NCBI GenBank assembly: GCA_024641655.1
Contig: JAHECR010000028.1
Location: 1 to 43,745, forward strand
Direction: 5' to 3'
DNA: 43,745 bases
DNA from: Acidimicrobiaceae bacterium
Lineage (GTDB): Bacteria > Actinomycetota > Acidimicrobiia > Acidimicrobiales > UBA8592
Shown: one piece after another, positions 8,766-18,636 of the stretch
Numbering within the stretch: the stretch's first letter is position 1
Layout of the letters: each line of letters opens with the position of its first letter
Program-made: the position numbers and the translations under genes
Notes under the pieces: model-generated
Told to the model about the DNA's origin: nothing
What the model saw: only the letters and a program-made list of their open reading frames with translations
Databases searched by the model: none

Positions 8766-9299
8766 CTAGTACCGGATGTAGGTGAGTCGCTGGGTCTTGA
8801 CGTGTGCGCCGTCCTGGTTGACCCAGCGATGGTCAGTCGTGGTGAAGAGCATCAGGCCCAGTCGGCCCTCGCGCTCGCGGTATTCCGAGATCGAGGCGGT
8901 GTCGGTGATGACGTCGCCTGGCCGCATCGGCGCGCCGCCGTAGAGGATCTCGATGCCCCCGTTGAGCCCGTGGCGCAGCTCCGGCGGCCGCACACCGAGC
9001 AGCTGTTCGGTGGCGCCGGCCATCAGCAGCCCACGATCTACCTCGAGGGGTTCGACCTGGGGGCCGCTGCGGGAGGCGACCATCCAGGCGAAGGGATTGA
9101 AGTCGCCCGGAGCGACGATGCCACCGACGAGCAGCGCGTCGGGTGAGCCTGCGTCCCAGTAGCGACGCGGGGGCTCCTCCGGATAGTGGGCCGCGAGGGC
9201 CCAACGCCGAATCTCACCGGCCTCGATCGGAAACGACACCTTGGTCTCGATCGGCTGGCCGATGAGGCCACGCATCTCGGCGGTGACGACACTGTCCAC
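8766..9299 (-). CDS. FAS1-like/MaoC N-terminal hotdog dehydratase subunit (ChsH2 N-domain-like)
   Basis: A 177-residue protein of the FAS1-like dehydratase type. It starts near the membrane of the fold with EMRGLIGQPIETKVSFPIEAGEIRRWALA cut here as two parts: RGLIGQPIE and AGEIRRWALA. Then come APGDFNPFAW, and GLNGGIEILYGGAPMRPGDV, a typical substrate-tunnel strand. Such domains lack the full catalytic motif and pair with a catalytic MaoC subunit. The start is GTG or ATG at 9299, 5 bases after the DUF35 stop. In mycobacterial ChsH2 this domain is fused to a DUF35 domain; here the two are adjacent separate genes. Confidence 0.85.
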   Translation of the reverse strand: MDSVVTAEMRGLIGQPIETKVSFPIEAGEIRRWALAAHYPEEPPRRYWDAGSPDALLVGGIVAPGDFNPFAWMVASRSGPQVEPLEVDRGLLMAGATEQLLGVRPPELRHGLNGGIEILYGGAPMRPGDVITDTASISEYREREGRLGLMLFTTTDHRWVNQDGAHVKTQRLTYIRY

Positions 9300-9304
9300 G
9301 GCGA

Positions 9305-9727
9305 TTACCGCGGCCCGAAGCGCCAGAGCGTGACGTCCTCGTCGACGATGTCCTCGTAGACGATGCGCAGCGCCATGCCGACGTGGAGCTCCTCGTTGGC
9401 GATGCCACGCGTGTTACCCAAGACGATGCAGGCCTGGGGCTCCTCGACGAGCTTGGCCATCACGAGGGCATACGGCGCCTCTTGGTTGAACTGGCCGTGT
9501 CCTCGATGGATGACCGTGAAGCTGTAGACGGTGGCGTCGCCGCTGACCTTGGTCCACGCCTGATCCTCGGACAGGCACGACCGGCACGCCGGGTACGGGA
9601 CCCAGTTGTAGTCGCCACAGTCCCGACATTTCGGGACGAGGAACTCGTGGCGCTGGAGTCCCTCCCAGAACGGGCGATTCAGCTCGCTGATGTCGGGCAA
9701 CGGCTTGAGGTAGGGGGCGGTGGTCAT
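9305..9727 (-). CDS. DUF35 zinc-ribbon/OB-fold protein
   Basis: A 140-residue protein with zinc ribbon cysteines C34, C37, C48 and C51 (CRDC...PACRSC) followed by an OB-fold (SGDATVYSFTVIHRG to VTLWRFGPR). ATG 9727 is chosen because the family opening TTAPYLKPLPDISELN begins there and a ribosome-site GAAAGG lies upstream. It is downstream of the thiolase-like gene with 11 bases between them and upstream of the FAS1-like hydratase with 5 bases between them. It is therefore placed to serve either partner, as the DUF35 domain of ChsH2 does in mycobacteria, where it binds Ltp2. It is paralogous to the gene at 5380-5820. Confidence 0.92.
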   Translation of the reverse strand: MTTAPYLKPLPDISELNRPFWEGLQRHEFLVPKCRDCGDYNWVPYPACRSCLSEDQAWTKVSGDATVYSFTVIHRGHGQFNQEAPYALVMAKLVEEPQACIVLGNTRGIANEELHVGMALRIVYEDIVDEDVTLWRFGPR

Positions 9728-9738
9728 GTCGTGGCCTT

Positions 9739-10923
9739 TCAGTCGACGCCCATGATGAGTGTGCTGCCGATCCCGTGCACCGCGAAGCCCTGCTGCAGCG
9801 CCAGGCCGATCTTGGGGTCGGGCACCTGACGGGCGCCGCACTCGCCACGGAGTTGCCTGACCACCTCGATGACCATCTGACCCGACGGGTCGCCGCAGTG
9901 GCTACCCGACAGGAGACCGCCATCGGTGTTCACGGGCATCTTCCCGCCAAGGCGGGTGTGGCCTTCTCGGACGTAGTCGGCACCCTCGCCGGGTTTACAG
10001 AACCCCATCTCCTCGAGATTGCGCAGCCCGGTCACCGTGAAGCAGTCGTAGCTGCCCACGACGTCGATGTCATCGCGGCTCACGCCCGCGAGCCCGAAGG
10101 CTTTGTCGGTGGCGTTGCGGATCGAATGTCCGGCCTCTGCGAACCAGTCGTCGTGGAAGCTCACGTAGAAGTCCGTGTACGCCGCCTCGGCGCCGCCGAG
10201 CACGTATACCGGCCTCTTGGCCGCGTCGCGGGCCCGCTCGGCGGTCGTGATCACCACGGCATAGCCGCCGTCGTTGTCGAGCGAGCAGTCGAACAGGCGC
10301 AGCGGATCGGCGATAGGCCGAGACGCGAGCACGTCTTCGACGGTGATCTCGCCCTTGTGCCCCATCACCGAATCGGGATTGAGCGTCGCGTGGTAGCGGT
10401 CGACGACCGCGACTTGCGCGAGGTCCTCGCTGCTGACGTCGAACTCGTGCATATAGCGCTGGGCCCACATTGCGTAGAACGGGATCATGTACCCGCCATG
10501 GATGGGAAACGACCACTCAGTCACGCGGGGGGCCTTGTCGGGTGTCATCGTGCCGCGGGGCCCGACAGGACGGCCGGCCTTGCCGTAGAACAGGACCGCT
10601 ACCTCGCACATCCCTGCGGCGATGGCTGCAGCAGCCTTCGCCAGCTGCCCCGAAGCGCCCCCGACCTCCATCAGGTTGATCGGGCGGCGGCGCAGCTGCT
10701 CGGCCCAGAACTGGTGAGCATCGGTGGCCCCTGCCTGGTTCCCGATGTGGTTGCCTCCCGACATTGGCAGGAGGCCGTCGATGTCGTCGATGGTCATCCC
10801 GGCGTCGGCGACTGCGCCCTTGATGGCTTCGAGCTGCAACGAGAACGACGACCGATCGGGCAGCTTGCCCTGCTGGGTCGTGTAGACCCCGGCGATCGCG
10901 GCCTGCCGGCGCGGAAACCCCAT
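9739..10923 (-). CDS. Thiolase-like protein (Ltp2 type) lacking the nucleophilic Cys
   Basis: A 394-residue paralogue of the protein at 4191-5369. The nucleophile position reads EVGGASGQLAKAAAAIAAG with no Cys. Retained are SYDCFT, VNTDGG and SGSHCG, then IEVVRQLRGECGARQV. In the Ltp2 aldolases tyrosines replace the thiolase Cys/His chemistry; the Tyr of YDCFT is a candidate here. It probably forms a complex with the DUF35 protein encoded next to cleave a beta-hydroxyacyl-CoA, a retro-aldol step. ATG 10923 is chosen because AAGGGGG lies upstream; the frame extends to 11274, but that part overlaps tetR on the other strand and is not protein-like. It is first gene of the minus-strand operon and faces tetR. 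Confidence 0.88.
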   Translation of the reverse strand: MGFPRRQAAIAGVYTTQQGKLPDRSSFSLQLEAIKGAVADAGMTIDDIDGLLPMSGGNHIGNQAGATDAHQFWAEQLRRRPINLMEVGGASGQLAKAAAAIAAGMCEVAVLFYGKAGRPVGPRGTMTPDKAPRVTEWSFPIHGGYMIPFYAMWAQRYMHEFDVSSEDLAQVAVVDRYHATLNPDSVMGHKGEITVEDVLASRPIADPLRLFDCSLDNDGGYAVVITTAERARDAAKRPVYVLGGAEAAYTDFYVSFHDDWFAEAGHSIRNATDKAFGLAGVSRDDIDVVGSYDCFTVTGLRNLEEMGFCKPGEGADYVREGHTRLGGKMPVNTDGGLLSGSHCGDPSGQMVIEVVRQLRGECGARQVPDPKIGLALQQGFAVHGIGSTLIMGVD

Positions 10924-10984
10924 GAACAAACCCCCTTGGAACCACCGACGAACCGCCACCACGGCGGTGGACGGGCGGGTGCGG

Positions 10985-11055
10985 TTGACGTGTGCGTGCC
11001 ACCTGTCGACTGTGACACTCGGTGCAGTATCTGTCACACTGACGTCATGCGTCAA
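10985..11055. promoter_or_regulatory. Divergent promoter pair with a shared TetR-type operator
   Basis: Between the thiolase-like gene (minus) and tetR (plus) lies a perfect inverted repeat, TGTGACA (11011-11017) and TGTCACA (11032-11038), with a 14-base spacer. On the plus strand TTGACG (10985-10990), 17 bases and GACTGT (11008-11013) form a promoter for tetR. On the minus strand TTGACG (complement of 11050-11055), 18 bases and GATACT (complement of 11026-11031) form a promoter for the thiolase-like operon. Both predicted starts fall near 11019-11020, inside the operator. Repressor bound there would cover both -10 elements. The -35 of the minus-strand promoter lies inside the first codons of tetR. 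Confidence 0.65.
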
Positions 11056-11703
11056 TTCGCCGAGGAATCCGGTCGAGCAACCGAGCGGCGCATCCTCGAT
11101 GCTGCCATCGAGTGTTTCACCCGGTTCGGCAACGACAAGACGACCCTCACCGATGTCGCCCGCACCGCCGGCCTGTCGCGTCAGACGATCTACCGCTACT
11201 TCCCCGACCGCGCCGCACTCCTCGAAGCCGTCGACCGGTTCGAGGAGGACAACATGCGCACCGCGGCGGCACAACTCGGGGCCGATTCAGCGAGCTTCGA
11301 GGACTTCATCGCGTCGCTGGCCGCCCGGGAGGCCGCCGAGACGCGGCGGTACCGCACCCGCCACCACCTCGCAGCACGCGACCGGGGACTGTTCCATTCG
11401 CTGTTCCTGTCGCAGTCCCGCTCCATCGAACGTTTCTCGATGGTGATACGACCGCAGCTGGTCGCCGCTGCCGATCGCGGTGAGCTTCGACCCGGGCTCG
11501 ACATCGACCAGGCGGCCGAGTGGATCGCGATCGCGCTCGCCGGCATCAACCGCCTCGCGCGCGCGAGCACCTTCGATCTCGACGATCCCGACGAGGTCGG
11601 GCGCTTCGTCGCTTCGCATGCCTGTCACGGGCTGATGGCGTTGCCTTCGCCCCCAGCGCATCGGCGGCAACGAGCCTGGGCCACACACGACAAGGAGGCA
11701 TGA
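11047..11703 (+). CDS. TetR/AcrR-family transcriptional regulator
   Basis: A 218-residue TetR-type repressor. The N-terminal three-helix DNA-binding domain is clear: RILDAAIECFTRFG (15-28), TTLTDVARTAGLSRQTIYRY (32-51) with the recognition helix at about 43-49, then FPDRAALLEAV. The C-terminal ligand domain (about 60-205) is specific to this protein, as usual. ATG 11047 fits the domain start and lies 27 bases after the predicted transcript start. A perfect inverted repeat sits just upstream, so autoregulation and control of the divergent thiolase-like/hydratase operon are likely. Its stop lies 3 bases before the acyl-CoA dehydrogenase start, so it is probably cotranscribed with the plus-strand catabolic genes. 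The ligand may be a CoA thioester of the pathway. Confidence 0.92.
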   Translation: MRQFAEESGRATERRILDAAIECFTRFGNDKTTLTDVARTAGLSRQTIYRYFPDRAALLEAVDRFEEDNMRTAAAQLGADSASFEDFIASLAAREAAETRRYRTRHHLAARDRGLFHSLFLSQSRSIERFSMVIRPQLVAAADRGELRPGLDIDQAAEWIAIALAGINRLARASTFDLDDPDEVGRFVASHACHGLMALPSPPAHRRQRAWATHDKEA

Positions 11704-11706
11704 CCG

Positions 11707-12822
11707 GTGGAAATCGCGTTGTCCGACGATCAACAGCTCTTCCGGGACACCACCCGCCGAGCACTGCAGGAGCGCTGCCCGGTCAGCCGGGTACGAGAAC
11801 TCATCGAAGATCCGGTCGGCTTCGACCGCGACGTCTGGCAGCAAGGCGGCGAACTGGGCTGGTTCGCGATGTTGGTGCCTGAGGCCCATGGCGGCGGGAG
11901 CGTCTCGGGCTCGGGCCTCATCGATGCCACCATCGTGGCCGAGGAGATGGGCGCCATGGTGCACCCGGGCCCGTTCCAGGCCACGAACATCGTCGCCGCA
12001 GCGATCAACAATGCCGGATCGGAAGGCCAGCGCGCCGAGCACCTTCCTGCCATCGCCGCCGGCCTGGAGATCGCGACCTGGGCCCGTTGCGACGTCGCCA
12101 ATGCGGAGTTGTCCGCCACGCCGTCGGCGAGCGGGTTCGTCCTCGGCGGCGCGAAGACGCTCGTCCACGACGGCCAGAACGCCGACGTGCTGCTCGTCAC
12201 CGCCCTCGCGCCCGCTGGCGCCACCCAGTTCCTGGTGCGGGCCGATCACCCTGGCGTCATCATCGAACCGCTCGAGACGCTCGACCTCGCCCGCCGGTTC
12301 GCCACCGTTCGCTTCGACGGCGTCGAGATCGGCGCCGATGCAGTCCTCGGCCGACCCGGTGGTGCCGATGACGACGTCGAGCAACAGCTCCAGGTGGCGC
12401 TGGTCCTGCAGTGCGCCGAGACCAACGGGGCAACCGCTCACGGCCTCGCGATGACCGTGGAGTACGCGAAGGAGCGGGTGGCGTTCGGGCGACCAATCGG
12501 TTCCTATCAAGCGCTGAAGCACCGCATGGCCGACCACCGCATGTGGCTGGAGGGCTCCTTCGCCACCACGGCCTACGCCGCGCGCGCGGTACAGGAACGC
12601 ACGGGCGACGCAGCGATCGCCGCAAGGGTCGCCGCGGCGCACGTCGGCCGTCACAGCTCGGTGATCCTCCACGACTGCATCCAGATCCACGGCGGGATCG
12701 GGATGACCTGGGAGCACGACCTGCATCTGTACTCGCGGCGGGTCATCAGCAACGAGGTCCTCTACGGCACGCCCGACGAGCACCAACGAACACTCGTGGA
12801 CCTCGCGGAAGGAGCAGCCTGA
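11707..12822 (+). CDS. Acyl-CoA dehydrogenase, probable non-catalytic partner subunit
   Basis: A 371-residue acyl-CoA dehydrogenase fold: N-terminal helices, the LVPEAHGGG turn (about 57-65), a middle beta domain and the C-terminal helical domain with KERVAFGRPIGSYQALKHRMAD and QIHGGIGMTWEHDLHLYSRR. Both known positions for the catalytic Glu look empty: the MCAD-type YEGT is LYGT near the C-terminus, and the isovaleryl/long-chain-type position (26 residues before the R of ERVAFG) is Ala by my count. With the second dehydrogenase overlapping by one base (TGATG), this suggests an alpha2beta2 enzyme like ChsE1-ChsE2, in which one subunit lacks the base. GTG 11707 is the only sensible start, 3 bases after tetR. 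Confidence 0.88.
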   Translation: MEIALSDDQQLFRDTTRRALQERCPVSRVRELIEDPVGFDRDVWQQGGELGWFAMLVPEAHGGGSVSGSGLIDATIVAEEMGAMVHPGPFQATNIVAAAINNAGSEGQRAEHLPAIAAGLEIATWARCDVANAELSATPSASGFVLGGAKTLVHDGQNADVLLVTALAPAGATQFLVRADHPGVIIEPLETLDLARRFATVRFDGVEIGADAVLGRPGGADDDVEQQLQVALVLQCAETNGATAHGLAMTVEYAKERVAFGRPIGSYQALKHRMADHRMWLEGSFATTAYAARAVQERTGDAAIAARVAAAHVGRHSSVILHDCIQIHGGIGMTWEHDLHLYSRRVISNEVLYGTPDEHQRTLVDLAEGAA

Positions 12823-14066
12823 TGAGCGAGGCAACCACCCCTACCATCGAAGACTTCCGCGCCACGGTCAGGTCATGGCTCGCCGAGCATGTCCCGCCGA
12901 GGGACCCCGACGAGCCCTTCCTCCAATGGGACGACGACGGCGTCGCCCGCGATCGCGCCATCCAACGGGCGTTGTGGGACGGCGGGATCGCAGGGGTGAA
13001 CGTACCGGTTGCCTACGGGGGGCTGGGCTTCCCCAACGCGTACCAGCAGGTCTTCCGGGAGGAAGCCGCCGACTACCGAATGCCCGAGAACTTCGGCAAT
13101 GCATTCAACGTGGTGCTCCCGACGCTGCTCGCTCACGGGAGCGAGGAACTCAAGCTCGAATTCATCCCCCGCCTCCTCAACGGTGACCACATCTGGTGCC
13201 AGTTCCTGTCCGAGCCCAGCGGCGGGTCCGACCTCGCAGGGCTGCTCACTCGTGCCGAGCGCGATGGGGACACGTGGCGGCTGAACGGCGCCAAGATCTG
13301 GACTACCGGAGGCAACTACTCCGACTACGCGATCTGTCTCGCCCGAACGAACCCCGAGGTGCCCAAGCATGCGGGCCTCACGATGTTCGTGGTCCCGATG
13401 GACACCCCCGGGTTGACGGTTGTCCCGCTCACTTTGCTCGACGGCACCGTCGACTTCTGCCAGGAGTACATCGACGATGTCGTGATCCCGGCGCACTACG
13501 TCGTCGGCGACGTCAACGACGGCTGGCGGGTCGCGACGACGCTCATGATGAACGAGCGCACCGCGGTCGGTCGAGGCTGGTCCCTCGGGGGCCGCAAGGG
13601 CGAGAGCGAAGAGAAGGGCATCGAGCTCAACCTCGAGCTGCTCGGTCTCGCTCGTCATCTGGGCCGTGACCAGGATCCAGCGGTGCGGTCGCTCATCGGC
13701 GAGAGCTGGGTGCTCAACGCCGTGCAGGCGCAGACCGTCAAGCGGGTCAGCGCTGCCATGGCCACCGGCGACCTGCCGGGCCACGCCGCGGCGATCCTGA
13801 AGGCCATGAGCGGGGCGACCTCACCGAGGCTCGGCGAGATCACCCTGGCGATAGCGGGCCCGACCGCAGCCGCCTGGTCGCCCGACGATCACAACCGCTG
13901 GGGGTTCAGGCGGCTGTCGAGCCACGGCATCGGGGGCGGAACCACCGAGATGCAGCGCAACGCGATCTCGGAGCGACTACTCGGCCTACCCCGTGAGCCG
14001 TCCCAGGACCGTGAGCTGCCGTTCAACCAGCTCCGCCAGAACACGATCCCGGGTCAGCGAACCTGA
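12822..14066 (+). CDS. Acyl-CoA dehydrogenase, probable catalytic subunit
   Basis: A 414-residue FadE-type flavoenzyme. Features in order: NVPVAYGGLGFPNAYQQ (about 60-76), FAD/substrate loop CQFLSEPSGGSDLAG (126-140), GAKIWTTGGNYSDY (156-169), and the C-terminal RLSSHGIGGGTTEMQRNAI. The likely catalytic base is E245 in LMMNERTAVG, the position used by long-chain and isovaleryl-type dehydrogenases. It oxidises acyl-CoA to 2-enoyl-CoA, passing electrons to ETF. ATG 12822 overlaps the stop of the upstream dehydrogenase. The pair resembles mycobacterial fadE28-fadE29 in arrangement. Confidence 0.93.
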   Translation: MSEATTPTIEDFRATVRSWLAEHVPPRDPDEPFLQWDDDGVARDRAIQRALWDGGIAGVNVPVAYGGLGFPNAYQQVFREEAADYRMPENFGNAFNVVLPTLLAHGSEELKLEFIPRLLNGDHIWCQFLSEPSGGSDLAGLLTRAERDGDTWRLNGAKIWTTGGNYSDYAICLARTNPEVPKHAGLTMFVVPMDTPGLTVVPLTLLDGTVDFCQEYIDDVVIPAHYVVGDVNDGWRVATTLMMNERTAVGRGWSLGGRKGESEEKGIELNLELLGLARHLGRDQDPAVRSLIGESWVLNAVQAQTVKRVSAAMATGDLPGHAAAILKAMSGATSPRLGEITLAIAGPTAAAWSPDDHNRWGFRRLSSHGIGGGTTEMQRNAISERLLGLPREPSQDRELPFNQLRQNTIPGQRT

Positions 14067-14147
14067 CACGGCCGCGGGGCACGGACACCCGCTCGGAGAA
14101 GGTTGCTAGTCTCGGCCGAACAGACCCACGAAACACCGGGAGCCACC

Positions 14148-15455
14148 ATGACTGCACAGCCCGAGAATGCGGTGGTCGTCGAGTTCGATCAGCACACGCC
14201 CGAGTACCGCCTGGGGTTCCCCGGCATCGGCCATGACATCCGGAGCAAGTGCCCCGTCGCGTTCAGCCCCAGCCACGGCGGGTACTGGGTGGTCACCGGG
14301 CACGACGAACTCACTGAGATGGCCAAGCACTACGACCTCGTCTCCAACGAACACGATCTCGATGGTTCCCGACGCGGTTACGAGGGCATCTCCATCCCCT
14401 CCCAGAACCAGAGCAGCGCCGGTTTCCTCGAGATGGACCCACCCGAACAGCTGGCCTATCGCCGCGTGCTCAACCCGTTCCTCTCCCCCGCCGCCGTCGA
14501 GCGATGGCGACCGCTGGTGGAGGATTTCACGCGCGCGTGCATCGACGACCACATCGAATCGGGGCGCATCGACTTCGTCGAGGATCTCGCCAACGTCGTG
14601 CCGGCCGTCTTGACCATGGCAATGCTCGGGCTCCCCCTCGCCGACTGGGTCATCTACTGCGAACCCACCCACGCTGCCGTCTACACCCCTCCCCACAGCC
14701 CCGACTTCCCCCGGGTCCGAGAGCAGTCCATGGCGATGGCGATGCGGCTCGCGGAGTGCGTCGCCGCTGCGCGTCACGACCCACGGCCGGGCATGATCAA
14801 GGCCCTGATCGAAGGCGACATCGACGGCAGTCCTCTGCCCGATGAGGGAATCGTGTCGACGGTGTCACTGCTGATCGGCGGCGGCTTCGACACCACCACC
14901 TCGCTGCTCGCATCGAGTCTCGACTGGCTCGACGGACACCCCGAACAACGGCGACGACTCCTGGACGAGGATCGGTTGATCGACACGGCGACCGAGGAAT
15001 TCTTGCGCTTCTACACGCCCGCACAAGGCGGTGGACGCACGATCACCGCCGACTGTGAACTCGCCGGTTTCCGCTTTCGTGAGGCCGATCGGGTCTTCTT
15101 GTCGTACGCCCTCGCGAACCACGACCCAGGGGTATTCCCAGACCCCGACGAGATCGTGCTCGATCGGTGGCCCAATCGCCATGCAGCGTTCGGAATGGGC
15201 GTCCATCGCTGTATCGGCTCGAACCTGGCACGCATGGGCTTCAAGATCATGCTCGGCGAGGTCCTGCGGCGCCTGCCCGACTACACGGTCGAGCGCGCCG
15301 GCGTCGTTCAATACGAGAGCATCGGCGTCATCAACGGCTTCCAGCACGTGCCGGCCACCTTCACACCCGGCGCACGGGAAGGTGTCGGGGTCTCCGAGGC
15401 GCTCGTGCAGTGGCAGGCTCGAGTCGATGCCGAGCGCGACGAACAGGAGATCTGA
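14148..15455 (+). CDS. Cytochrome P450 monooxygenase
   Basis: A 435-residue soluble class I P450. Signatures: I-helix GGGFDTTTS with acid/alcohol D248-T249, ExxR at E284-R287, and heme loop AFGMGVHRCIGSNLAR with the thiolate ligand C355. It hydroxylates a hydrophobic substrate using two electrons from a ferredoxin, and a ferredoxin gene overlaps its stop by one base. ATG 14148 has GGGAG 6 bases upstream. TAGTCT at 14107-14112 is a -10 candidate, so the P450-ferredoxin pair may have its own promoter after the 81-base gap. The heme-loop sequence does not look like CYP125, so a steroid substrate should not be assumed. Confidence 0.94.
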   Translation: MTAQPENAVVVEFDQHTPEYRLGFPGIGHDIRSKCPVAFSPSHGGYWVVTGHDELTEMAKHYDLVSNEHDLDGSRRGYEGISIPSQNQSSAGFLEMDPPEQLAYRRVLNPFLSPAAVERWRPLVEDFTRACIDDHIESGRIDFVEDLANVVPAVLTMAMLGLPLADWVIYCEPTHAAVYTPPHSPDFPRVREQSMAMAMRLAECVAAARHDPRPGMIKALIEGDIDGSPLPDEGIVSTVSLLIGGGFDTTTSLLASSLDWLDGHPEQRRRLLDEDRLIDTATEEFLRFYTPAQGGGRTITADCELAGFRFREADRVFLSYALANHDPGVFPDPDEIVLDRWPNRHAAFGMGVHRCIGSNLARMGFKIMLGEVLRRLPDYTVERAGVVQYESIGVINGFQHVPATFTPGAREGVGVSEALVQWQARVDAERDEQEI

Positions 15456-15652
15456 TGCGGGTACGAGTCGACGAGAACATCTGCCAGGGCCACACGCTCT
15501 GCGCCATGGCCGCGCCGGAGATCTTCGGTCTACGCGACGAGGACGGACACTCGTACGTGTTGGTGACCGGTGAGCTCACCGCCGACCAACAGGCCGCAGC
15601 CAACAGCGCCCTGATCGGCTGCCCCGAGCGCGCCATCTCCTTCACGGACTGA
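15455..15652 (+). CDS. [3Fe-4S] ferredoxin with His in the cluster motif
   Basis: A 65-residue ferredoxin whose ATG overlaps the P450 stop (TGATG). The cluster motif is C10-x2-H13-x2-C16 ... C56-P, so the position that is Cys in [4Fe-4S] proteins is His. This is the variant known from actinobacterial P450 partner ferredoxins, which usually carry a [3Fe-4S] cluster. It should hand single electrons from a ferredoxin reductase, not encoded here, to the neighbouring P450. The two acidic stretches around residues 26-30 fit docking to a P450 proximal face. Confidence 0.93.
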   Translation: MRVRVDENICQGHTLCAMAAPEIFGLRDEDGHSYVLVTGELTADQQAAANSALIGCPERAISFTD

Positions 15653-15723
15653 CCAACGCGCGACGCCCCGTTCTGCCTACGGGTCCGGGTGGGCGGTCGA
15701 CCGGGTCGGGGCCCCCGAACAAG

Positions 15724-15777
15724 GCAGAGGGCCCTGCAGGCCCACCGATGTGGAGCCTGCAGGGCCGCGCTCTCTGC
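15724..15777. terminator. Bidirectional hairpin terminator between ferredoxin and katG
   Basis: A perfect 12-base inverted repeat, GGCCCTGCAGGC (15730-15741) and GCCTGCAGGGCC (15755-15766), with a 13-base loop. It is flanked by a second repeat GCAGAG (15724-15729) and CTCTGC (15772-15777), giving a longer stem with a five-base bulge on one side. It lies in the 140-base gap between the convergent ferredoxin and katG genes, so it can stop transcription from either side. There is no T-tract, as is common for GC-rich actinobacteria. Confidence 0.75.
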
Positions 15778-15792
15778 GTTGGGGGGTGGAGG

Positions 15793-18551
<2,759 letters not shown>

Positions 18552-18558
18552 GGGAGTC

Positions 18559-18587
18559 ATACTGACTCCATTTCTGGACTTTGTCAA
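18559..18587 (-). promoter_or_regulatory. furA-katG promoter and possible operator
   Basis: TTGACA, a 17-base spacer and CAGTAT on the minus strand, with the -10 ending 7 bases before GTG 18551. The spacer is AT-richer than its surroundings and contains TCCATTTCTGGA, an inverted repeat TCCA/TGGA inside imperfect TGAC/GTCA ends. That is a plausible site for autoregulation by the Fur-type protein, but I have no proof that it binds there. Confidence 0.6.
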
Positions 18588-18636
18588 GTATTGGATCGAA
18601 CCCAGATAACTGCAGGCAGATGCGTACCGACAGCGC

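Noticed and set aside
9775..11046. Plus-strand extension of the tetR frame across the thiolase-like gene
   Set aside because: The extension lies entirely antisense to a gene with conserved motifs; the TetR domain starts exactly at ATG 11047.
11287..12834. A 515-codon minus-strand frame over tetR and the first acyl-CoA dehydrogenase
   Set aside because: Shadow frame; no recognisable domain, and both plus-strand genes are well supported.
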